A stretch of DNA of 64,000 bases from assembly GCF_018449635.1 (NCBI RefSeq), contig NZ_JAAVUV010000008.1:270870-334869 (forward strand), in the 5' to 3' direction. Source of the DNA: Caballeronia sp. dw_276 (GTDB lineage: Bacteria > Pseudomonadota > Gammaproteobacteria > Burkholderiales > Burkholderiaceae). The notes below the pieces were generated by a model, which saw nothing but the letters and a program-made list of their open reading frames with translations, did no database searches and was not told the DNA's origin. The first letter of the stretch is position 1; every line of letters begins with the position of its first letter. Below are positions 57,260-64,000 of this stretch, piece after piece. A program made the translations under genes and the position numbers.

Positions 57260-60200
57260 AACGGTCTCTCTTTCCTTTGACGACAAACGCCGGCGTCCGC
57301 GCGATCGCGCTGAGCATGGCCGCGGGATGCGTTGCGAATGTGCCATTGACGGCGTTCGCCCAGGCGGCAAGCAGCGCCGCCGACACCAGCACGAACGCCA
57401 ATGCCCCTCTGACCGTGTTGATCGACCAGGGCCGCTATTGGCAATCGCACCGGCGTGGCGACCTTGCCGAACAGGCGTGGCAGAAGGTGTTGCGTATCGA
57501 CCCGAAGCAGCCCGACGCGCTTTACGGCATGGGCATCATCCTCTCCGATCGCAAGGACGGCAGCGGCGCGCAGCAATATCTGTCGCGCTTGCGTCAGGCT
57601 GCGCCGCAGTATCCGAATATCGATGAACTCGGCCGGCGGCTCGGCGAAACCAGTCCGCGCGACCAGACCGTCAACGACGCGCGGCGTCTCGCGCAAAGCG
57701 GCCAGAGCGCCTCGGCGGTGCAGGAATATCAGCGCGCGCTGAGCGGCAAGCCCGCCACGCCCGAACTCACGCTCGAGTATTACCAGGCGCTCGCCGCCAC
57801 GCCGCAAGGCTGGGATCAGGCGCGTGCGGGCCTCACGCAGCTTGCAAAGCAGAACCCGAACGATCCGCGTTACGCGCTCGCGCTGGCCCAGCATCTGACC
57901 TATCGCGATACCACGCGCCGCGACGGCATCGCGCGTCTGGCGCAGTTGAGCAGCGACAGCACCGTCGGCGACCAGGCGAAGAAAAGCTGGCGTCAGGCGC
58001 TGTTGTGGCTGGGCGCGCGGGCATCGGATGCGCCCTTGTATCAGGCGTATCTGCAGGCATCGCCGGATGATCCGGCCGTCAAGGCCCGTTTCGATTCCAT
58101 GGTCCAGCAGGACAAAGAGGCGCAGGAACGCTCGCAGGCGAGCGCTGCGACCGATGCCCGCGGGCGCACCGTCGCCGAAGGTTTTGCCGCGCTGGATCGC
58201 GGCGATATCGTCACGGGACGCGCGCGCTTTTCGGCGGTGCTGGCGCAAAGCCCGAATGACGCCGATGCGCTCGGCGGCATGGGTATCGCCGCGTTGAAGC
58301 AGGAAAAATTCGATGAAGCGCGCACCTACCTGGAACGTGCATCGCGCGCCGGGAACGCCGCGCGCTGGAAAGACGCGCTGACCAGCGCCACCTACTGGAG
58401 CTACACGAGCGCGGGTATCGGCGCACGCAGCAACGGCGAAACGGCCAAAGCAAGATCGATGTTCGAGCGTGCGATCGCGTTGAATCCATCCGACACGACC
58501 GCGCAGACCTTGCTCGGCGAAACGCTCCTTGGCAGCGGCGACCCGCGTGGCGCCGAACAGGCGTACCGGATGGCGTTGCGCCGTCAGGCCGACAACCCGG
58601 ATGCCATTCGCGGCCTCGTCGGCGCACTCGCCGCGCAAGGCCGTGGCGAAGAAGCGCTGGTGTTCGCGAACCAGTTGAACGCCGAGCAGCAGGCGAAGGC
58701 CGGCGGCATCAACAAGTTGCGCGGCGAGGCGCAGGCGGCGCAAGCCCGCGCGGCCGAAGCGCGTGGCGATCTCGGCGCGGCCCGCAGCCTCTTCGAAGAT
58801 GCGCTCCTGAACAATCCCGACGATGTCTGGATGCGCCTCGACCTCGCGCGCATCTACGTGCGCCAGGGCGCGGTCGGCAATGCGCGCAGCATGATGGACG
58901 GCCTGCTTGCGGCGCATCCCGACATGACCGATGCGCTGTACGCAAGCGCGTTGCTGTCCGCCGAGACGCAGGATTGGGCCACGGGTTTGTCGCAGCTCGA
59001 TCGCATTCCAGCCGCGCAACGCACGCCGGCGATGACGACGTTGCAGCATCGTTTATGGGTTCATGTTCAAGCCGATACCGCGAGCCGCATGGCGCGCGCC
59101 GGCCAGACGCAGCAGGCCATTGCAGTGCTGCAGGCCGCCACGCCGGTCGCGCAGAACAGTCCTGAACTGATCGGCGTGCTCGCGACCGCGTATCTCCAGG
59201 CCGGCGACACCGGCCGCGCGTTGTCGCTCGTCCGAAGCGCGATGGCGAGCGCCTCCGCCGATACCGGCCTGCTGCTTCAATACGCAGGTATCCTGACGGC
59301 CGTTCCCGTGCCGGCCGGACAGACCAATCCGCAGCAGGACGCCGAGTTGAACGCCGTGATGCGCAGGCTCGCGGCGTCGCCGCTCACGCCTGCCCAGCGT
59401 ATCGACTTCAACAATTTGAACATTGGTATCGTGGTGAAACAGGCCGATACCGTGCGTCAACGCGGCGATCTCGCAGGCGCGTATGAAGTGATCTCGCCAT
59501 GGCTTGCCGCAACGCCTGACAACGCCGACCTGCAAGCCGCGCTCGCGCGTCTCTACACATCCGCCGGTGACGATAAAAGCGCGCTCGGGAGTTATCGCGC
59601 GGCATTGGCGCGCCGTCCCGACGACGTCAACCTGCAGGTTGCAGCGATCGGCGCGGCGTCGGGCGCGAAGGACTTTTCGTTTGCCGAAGCGACCGCGAAG
59701 CAGGCATTGCTCGCATCGCCCGACGATCCGCGCGTGCTCGCCGCGGCCGGGCGCATGTATCACGCGGAAGGCAACCTGTCGCTGGCATCGCGATATCTGC
59801 AGCAGTCGTTGATCGCGGCGAACACGCCGGTGGGTCAGACGCCGCGCGGGCAACAGAGCGGTCAGCCGGCCGTGCCACGCGGATGGGAAACGGCAATGCA
59901 GCGCATCGGTTCGGCGCCGCTGCCGGGCACCAATCCGTTTGAAGGCAAGACCGCCGTCGATACCACTACGAACCCCGGCGGAACAGCAACAGGTCCGCTC
60001 GCCGGATTGTTCTCGCGTTCGTCGGACCCGGCGCCGGGTTTGCCTGGCTATCCGCAACAGCAGCCCTATTCGCAACCTCGCGCGCAGCAATACTCTCAGC
60101 CCTATTCACCGACGCAGAACGTGCCGAACTATTTGCCTCCCCCGCAGCCCGCGTCATATTCGACACCTTACGTTGCGCCCACTCCGGTTCCGTATTCAGC

Positions 60201-62046
60201 GCCTTATCGCGCGCCGGCCAATGGTGCACGTCCCGTAGCGGGCAGCGGTGGATACGGTCCCGATACCTACGGTTCAAGCCAGTCGGGCGCGCCGTCCGCG
60301 GCGCCGTTGCAGCCGTATCCGGGACAAGGACCCGCCCAGGACGCCGGGCAATATCAGCAGCCATATCAACAGCAGCAGGCGTATCCGGCGCAGCAGCAAT
60401 ACCAGCCGCAACCATACCAGCAGCAATATCAGCAACCGTATCAGGCGCAAAACCAGCAGCCATACCAGCAACCGTATCAGCCACAAGACCCGGCGATGAG
60501 TGCGCCCTGGCCCATGTCGCCCGCCGCACAGGAAGCGCAAGCCAACGCTCAGGCTTCGCAGCGCGTGTATTCGAGCGCACCCGCAGCGAAGGCAAAGCGC
60601 ACGACGACGGCCAGAACGACCCAACCGGCTTCGCGTCAGACGACGCGCCGTTACGCGCCTCCCGCCGACGAAACCAACTACGCGCAACAGCAGCCTTACG
60701 CGTATCCGCCGCAGCAACAGCAGCAGCCGTATTACTCGAACCAGCCGTATATTCCGCAGCCGCCGGCAGGCTATGCGCAGGCGTACGTCCCGTCGCCCAC
60801 GGCGCAAGTCACGCAGCCGGGGCAGCAGTCCTACCAAGGCAATATTGCAAACGCGCAGACGCTCGGTGTCGCCGATGAACTCGCGCAAATCAATCGCGCC
60901 CAGTCGAGCACGGTATCGGGCGGCGTGGTGTTTCGCAGCCGCACGGGCGAGGACGGGTTGTCGAACCTGACGGATATCGAGGCGCCTATCGAAGGACGAA
61001 TTCGCGCAGGCAATGGCCATGTCGTGGTCACGGCGACGCCCGTCACGCTCGACGCCGGCACCGCCCAAGACACGGCCGATACCCTCAAGCGTTTCGGCTC
61101 GGGGCTGGGTGCGCGCGGCGCCGTCAACCAGTACGGCAACCAGACGGCGACCGGCGTGGGTTTATCGGTGGGATACGAAACCAACAGCGTGAAGCTCGAT
61201 GTCGGGACCACGCCGCTCGGCTTTCGCGAAGAGAACGTCGTAGGCGGCGCGCAATACAAGGGCGCCGTTACCGACAAGGTCTCGTACTCGGTCGCGGTCG
61301 CCCGCCGCGCGGTCACGGACAGCTTGCTGTCGTACGCGGGCGCGCGCGATGCGCAAGCCGGCATTACCTGGGGCGGCGTGACATCGAATGGTGGACGCTT
61401 CGACCTCGGCTGGGACGACGGCACGAACGGCGTGTATTTGAATGCATCGTTTCAGTATTACGACGGCAAAAACGTCGCGAGCAACACGGCGGAAAAAGGC
61501 GGTGGCGGGTTCTACACGCGCCTCTATTCCGATGCCAACCAGACCCTCACCGCCGGCGTGAACACCACGCTGATGCACTACGACAAGAACCTCTCGTTCT
61601 TCACGTACGGCCAGGGCGGTTATTTCAGCCCGCAACAATATGTGATCCTGAACTTGCCGGTCGAGTACATGGGACGCAGCGGCGCCTTCACGTACGACAT
61701 GAAAGGCTCGATTGGCGTGCAGCATTACCGGCAGGATGCGTCGGATTATTTCCCGACCAACGGGAACGTGCAGCCGGTCGGCAACACCGGAATCATTCCA
61801 ACGAACGGCGGGTCCTACGGCAGCCAGACGAAGACCGGTATTTCGTATTCGTTCAGCGCGACGGGCGAGTATCAGCTCGCGCCGCAATTGGCGGTCGGCG
61901 CCACGGCGTCGCTTGGGAACGCATATCAGTATCGCGAATATCTGGCGGCGGTTTATATACGCTACAGCTTTACGAAGCAGAACATGGTGCAGCCGTCGTT
62001 CCCGCCTTCGCCTGTCAGCTCGCCATACGTGTCGATGTCGAACTAA
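57253..62046 (+). CDS. bcsC: cellulose export outer-membrane protein BcsC with extended Pro/Gln/Tyr-rich linker
   Basis: This 1597-residue protein exports cellulose through the outer membrane. It has a signal peptide (about 1-38), a long TPR superhelix (about 50-890), a low-complexity linker (about 915-1195) and a C-terminal BCSC_C beta-barrel region (about 1230-1597, with GLSVGYETNSVKLDVGTTPL). E. coli BcsC is about 1157 residues; most of the excess is the linker, whose densest part (about 1033-1083) consists of QQPYQ-like repeats. ATG 57253 has GGAG 6 nt upstream; an in-frame TTG at 57241 gives four more residues. It is the last bcs gene, followed by a terminator. Confidence 0.93.
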   Translation: MLKRSLFPLTTNAGVRAIALSMAAGCVANVPLTAFAQAASSAADTSTNANAPLTVLIDQGRYWQSHRRGDLAEQAWQKVLRIDPKQPDALYGMGIILSDRKDGSGAQQYLSRLRQAAPQYPNIDELGRRLGETSPRDQTVNDARRLAQSGQSASAVQEYQRALSGKPATPELTLEYYQALAATPQGWDQARAGLTQLAKQNPNDPRYALALAQHLTYRDTTRRDGIARLAQLSSDSTVGDQAKKSWRQALLWLGARASDAPLYQAYLQASPDDPAVKARFDSMVQQDKEAQERSQASAATDARGRTVAEGFAALDRGDIVTGRARFSAVLAQSPNDADALGGMGIAALKQEKFDEARTYLERASRAGNAARWKDALTSATYWSYTSAGIGARSNGETAKARSMFERAIALNPSDTTAQTLLGETLLGSGDPRGAEQAYRMALRRQADNPDAIRGLVGALAAQGRGEEALVFANQLNAEQQAKAGGINKLRGEAQAAQARAAEARGDLGAARSLFEDALLNNPDDVWMRLDLARIYVRQGAVGNARSMMDGLLAAHPDMTDALYASALLSAETQDWATGLSQLDRIPAAQRTPAMTTLQHRLWVHVQADTASRMARAGQTQQAIAVLQAATPVAQNSPELIGVLATAYLQAGDTGRALSLVRSAMASASADTGLLLQYAGILTAVPVPAGQTNPQQDAELNAVMRRLAASPLTPAQRIDFNNLNIGIVVKQADTVRQRGDLAGAYEVISPWLAATPDNADLQAALARLYTSAGDDKSALGSYRAALARRPDDVNLQVAAIGAASGAKDFSFAEATAKQALLASPDDPRVLAAAGRMYHAEGNLSLASRYLQQSLIAANTPVGQTPRGQQSGQPAVPRGWETAMQRIGSAPLPGTNPFEGKTAVDTTTNPGGTATGPLAGLFSRSSDPAPGLPGYPQQQPYSQPRAQQYSQPYSPTQNVPNYLPPPQPASYSTPYVAPTPVPYSAPYRAPANGARPVAGSGGYGPDTYGSSQSGAPSAAPLQPYPGQGPAQDAGQYQQPYQQQQAYPAQQQYQPQPYQQQYQQPYQAQNQQPYQQPYQPQDPAMSAPWPMSPAAQEAQANAQASQRVYSSAPAAKAKRTTTARTTQPASRQTTRRYAPPADETNYAQQQPYAYPPQQQQQPYYSNQPYIPQPPAGYAQAYVPSPTAQVTQPGQQSYQGNIANAQTLGVADELAQINRAQSSTVSGGVVFRSRTGEDGLSNLTDIEAPIEGRIRAGNGHVVVTATPVTLDAGTAQDTADTLKRFGSGLGARGAVNQYGNQTATGVGLSVGYETNSVKLDVGTTPLGFREENVVGGAQYKGAVTDKVSYSVAVARRAVTDSLLSYAGARDAQAGITWGGVTSNGGRFDLGWDDGTNGVYLNASFQYYDGKNVASNTAEKGGGGFYTRLYSDANQTLTAGVNTTLMHYDKNLSFFTYGQGGYFSPQQYVILNLPVEYMGRSGAFTYDMKGSIGVQHYRQDASDYFPTNGNVQPVGNTGIIPTNGGSYGSQTKTGISYSFSATGEYQLAPQLAVGATASLGNAYQYREYLAAVYIRYSFTKQNMVQPSFPPSPVSSPYVSMSN

Positions 62047-62053
62047 AAACACG

Positions 62054-62085
62054 AAGCCCCGGAGCGTTGTCGGCCCGGGGTTTTG
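62054..62085. terminator. intrinsic terminator after bcsC
   Basis: A 9-pair stem (62054-62062 with 62075-62083, one G:U pair) is followed by Ts on the plus strand. It lies between the convergent bcsC and SDR genes and has an A-rich side for the opposite strand as well. Confidence 0.8.
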
Positions 62086-62089
62086 TGTA

Positions 62090-62830
62090 TCAAACCAGCA
62101 CGCCTCCGCCATCCACCACGTAGGTCTGGCCTGTCGCAAAGCCGCTTTCCATCAGGAACAGATAACCCGCGGCAACGTCGCGTGCCTCGCCCACGCGTCC
62201 CGTAGGCAAGCGTTTTCCGGCCTGTTCGTACATGGCGGCGCGCTCCGCCTCGGACATGTTCTGCCACAGGTTGGTCGCAATCAATCCGGGCGACACCGCA
62301 TTCACGCGCAACGGCGCGAGTTCCACAGCGAGAGCGCGCGTCAACGCATCCATTGCGCCGCAGACGCTTGCCCCGAACGCCCAGCCACTTTGCGGACGCA
62401 ACGCCGCAATGCCCGTTGTCAGAACGATCGATCCACCCTTCGCAAGGTACGGCGCGCCGTGTTTGACGGCAGCGAGCGCCCCCCAGTAGCGGATATCGAA
62501 TGCGTGTCGCGCCTCGCTTAGATCCGTAGTCGCAATCTCGCCAAGCCGTAACGAATCGCCGGCCGTGAACACGAGATGATCGAAACTTCCGGTTGCATCG
62601 AAGAACGACTGGATTGCGTGTTCGTCGGTTAGATCGAGCGCGTGGCCTTCGGCTTTCGATCCAAGCGATGCCGCAGCATCCGCCACCCGTTGCGCATTAC
62701 TCGATGCAATCACGACCTGCGCGCCTTCCTGCACGGCGTACTCCGCGACCGCATAACCAATCCCCGACGAACCGCCGAGCACGACGACCTTCCTGCCCTC
62801 GAGCCTTCCGCTCGCACTGATATTCGTCAT
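62090..62830 (-). CDS. SDR-family protein lacking the catalytic Tyr and Lys
   Basis: The 246-residue Rossmann protein has the classical cofactor motif GGSSGIG (19-25) and typical SDR landmarks (NAVSPG, ALTRALAVELAP). The catalytic YxxxK segment, however, reads GWAFGASVCGAMDAL (149-163): Phe152/Gly153 and Val156/Cys157 lie where Tyr and Lys are expected. The usual active Ser region reads LTTGIAAL. It may be an atypical reductase or a non-catalytic family member. It lies 3 bp downstream of the NmrA-type gene, in one operon. Confidence 0.85.
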   Translation of the reverse strand: MTNISASGRLEGRKVVVLGGSSGIGYAVAEYAVQEGAQVVIASSNAQRVADAAASLGSKAEGHALDLTDEHAIQSFFDATGSFDHLVFTAGDSLRLGEIATTDLSEARHAFDIRYWGALAAVKHGAPYLAKGGSIVLTTGIAALRPQSGWAFGASVCGAMDALTRALAVELAPLRVNAVSPGLIATNLWQNMSEAERAAMYEQAGKRLPTGRVGEARDVAAGYLFLMESGFATGQTYVVDGGGVLV

Positions 62831-62833
62831 GAT

Positions 62834-63700
62834 TCAAGCTCCCTTTTCGATCAGCGATTGCAGCACGGTATCGAGCGGAACACGGCCTCGGCGCACCTCG
62901 TTTTCACCACCTTCGAAGCAGATCCATTCCTCGTTGAAACCATCGATCATCTGCATGCGTGGCAGCGGGTTCTTCATGCCTTGCGAGCGGAACAGGTCTT
63001 CCCAGGTATCACGTGCAACAATGTTCATGCGCACATCGCGTCCGAGCAGACGCCCGAGACTCTCCGCGATCATGTTCGGCGATACGCGCTGCGCCCCCTC
63101 CAGTTCGATGATCCGGCGCCCCGTCCACGTCTCGCGCAAAAGGTCTGCAGCAACCCGGCCGATATCGGCGGTGGCGACCATTGGAACGAGTTTATCGAGC
63201 GGCTGGAGAAAACTCGGCACGACGCCGGTTTCGCGCGCCGGAGCGATATCCCACGCGGCGTTTTCGATAAACCACGCCGCGCGCAGGAACGCCACCGGCA
63301 CGGGCAAAGAACCGAGTTCCTGCTCCATGATCTGAAGCTGATTGAGCAAGTTGGGCTGCGTGGCCTGTGCGCCGATAGTCGACAGCACCACGACTTTTCG
63401 CGGCTTTGCTGCAGCAAGCGCGGCGCGCAATGAAGCGATTGCCTTGCACGCCTCAGTAAATCCCGGCGACGGATCGAAAGTCGGCGGCAACAGGATGAAT
63501 ACGCCTTCCGTGCCTTCGAATGCGTCTTGAAGCGCGTGTTGATCGTTGACGTCGGCGAGTGCTACCTCGCAGCCTTCCTTGGCCCATGATTCTCCTTTGG
63601 CTGCATCGCGCACGACGGCGCGGACGTCGTGGCCTGACGCCAGCAGCAAACGTGCGACGACTCCACCAACCTGCCCCGTGATTCCGGTAATAGCGAACAT
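62834..63700 (-). CDS. NmrA-like NAD(P)-binding protein
   Basis: The 288-residue protein is an atypical SDR of the NmrA/NAD(P)H-binding type, with N-terminal motif ITGITGQVGGVVARLL and a conserved downstream GVFILLPPTFDP. It lacks the YxxxK of classical SDRs, as is normal for this family. Members act as NADP sensors or as quinone/ether reductases; the role here is unknown. It lies 3 bp upstream of the SDR gene, so the two proteins may work together. Confidence 0.82.
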   Translation of the reverse strand: MFAITGITGQVGGVVARLLLASGHDVRAVVRDAAKGESWAKEGCEVALADVNDQHALQDAFEGTEGVFILLPPTFDPSPGFTEACKAIASLRAALAAAKPRKVVVLSTIGAQATQPNLLNQLQIMEQELGSLPVPVAFLRAAWFIENAAWDIAPARETGVVPSFLQPLDKLVPMVATADIGRVAADLLRETWTGRRIIELEGAQRVSPNMIAESLGRLLGRDVRMNIVARDTWEDLFRSQGMKNPLPRMQMIDGFNEEWICFEGGENEVRRGRVPLDTVLQSLIEKGA

Positions 63701-63847
63701 GGTGTTCTTCTCAATATTCGACAGCGGACGCTGCGTTGAGAAGAATTGTGTGTTTTTGGCGGGTGTTTGGCGATGACTTGCCGGTCATTTCATTGATGAC
63801 ACGGCGTCATTTATTATTTCATCGACATGCTTTGAAAGCAGACGTAG

Positions 63848-63882
63848 AAAAGCCGTTCCAACGTCAACTGGAACGGCTTTTT
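63848..63882. terminator. bidirectional intrinsic terminator
   Basis: AAAAGCCGTTCCA (63848-63860) pairs perfectly with TGGAACGGCTTTT (63869-63881) around an 8-nt loop. The A- and T-tracts on either side suit both strands. It lies 19 bp from the 3' end of the YceI gene. Confidence 0.9.
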
Positions 63883-63900
63883 AAACGCGTGAAGCAATAC

Positions 63901-64000
63901 TTACTGGCGCACGCCTTCAGCCTGGATATGCAGCGTCGTCTTCATCTTGAAGCCGTACGCCTTGCCGTAGTCCACACCGAAATCACCGCGGTCGAACGTA
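63901..64000 (-). CDS. YceI-family protein, 3' end only
   Basis: The last 32 codons of a minus-strand gene ([20 protein letters not shown] and a [12 protein letters not shown] end) match the C-terminal strand of YceI-like lipocalin-fold proteins, which are exported and bind polyisoprenoid-type ligands. The start is outside the window. It would end at the perfect terminator just left of it. Confidence 0.7.
   Translation of the reverse strand, partial: TFDRGDFGVDYGKAYGFKMKTTLHIQAEGVRQ

Noticed and set aside
56009..57370. 453-codon minus-strand ORF opposite bcsZ
   Set aside because: It lies antisense to a complete GH8 gene with catalytic motifs and has no recognisable domain.
57157..59049. 630-codon minus-strand ORF opposite bcsC and bcsZ
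   Set aside because: It is antisense to well-supported bcs genes, and its composition (Arg/Ala/Leu/His rich) is that of a shadow frame.
60351..60490. Possible DNA tandem repeat or phage-like repeat in bcsC
   Set aside because: It is coding sequence for QQPYQ-like protein repeats with degenerate codons, not an exact DNA repeat.
1..64000. tRNA, rRNA, CRISPR, IS or prophage elements
   Set aside because: None was recognisable by eye: no transposase or integrase ORF, no spaced exact repeats, no tRNA-like cloverleaf.

Overview
The window reads as high-GC beta-proteobacterial DNA, most likely a Burkholderiaceae member of the Paraburkholderia/Caballeronia type. The arguments are a bcsD-bcsP-bcsQ-bcsA-bcsB-bcsZ-bcsC cellulose operon, dense sugar-acid catabolism genes, an orphan VgrG type VI cluster, and strong GC-driven antisense ORFs. 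Genus is inference only. I saw no rRNA, tRNA, CRISPR array, transposase or prophage integrase.

Left part (1-12.5 kb), sugar and sugar-acid uptake. A 5'-truncated tartronate-semialdehyde-reductase-type gene converges, over a 15-bp-stem bidirectional terminator, on an operon of uronate dehydrogenase plus a polar-amino-acid-type ABC importer. A FadR-type GntR regulator is divergent from that operon. Next comes a second, LacI-controlled operon on the minus strand: GH1 beta-glucosidase, sugar-binding protein, two permeases, a MsmK/UgpC-type ATPase and the LacI repressor. A perfect 16-bp LacI/GalR-type operator lies just upstream of the glucosidase gene.

12.5-20 kb, signalling. A GAF histidine kinase is divergent from a kaiC-kaiB-hybrid histidine kinase operon (a KaiBC-type module with no kaiA). 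A two-TM unknown protein and an AraC regulator follow. 20.3-24.6 kb is one Lhr-type helicase gene.

24.9-33.2 kb, oxidative sugar metabolism. First is a three-gene membrane dehydrogenase (Tat-exported small subunit, FAD/GMC large subunit, triheme cytochrome c). After a terminator comes a KdgT-type permease, a DUF1537 acid-sugar kinase, PdxA2 and a DeoR regulator, which together look like a D-threonate/D-erythronate-type catabolic operon yielding DHAP.

33.3-45 kb, an orphan type VI secretion island on the minus strand: VgrG with a C-terminal adaptor tail, a Tle3/DUF3274-type lipase effector, two tandem Tli3-like lipoproteins (a recent duplication with 215 identical bp), a PAAR tip protein, a four-TM unknown, a large IcmF/TssM-like protein without a P-loop, and a small exported protein. 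Several junctions are ATGA overlaps. This is the most interesting accessory segment.

45.4-48.6 kb: an ECF42-type sigma factor with its usual partners, two YCII/DGPF proteins and a VOC-family protein, with a TGTCGA-type candidate promoter; then a small YqaA/DedA-like membrane protein.

49-62 kb: the complete cellulose synthase operon. BcsC is unusually long because about 280 residues of Pro/Gln/Tyr-rich linker lie between its TPR and beta-barrel parts. 62-64 kb: a bidirectional terminator, an SDR protein lacking the catalytic Tyr/Lys, an NmrA-type protein, a strong terminator and the 3' end of a YceI-family gene.
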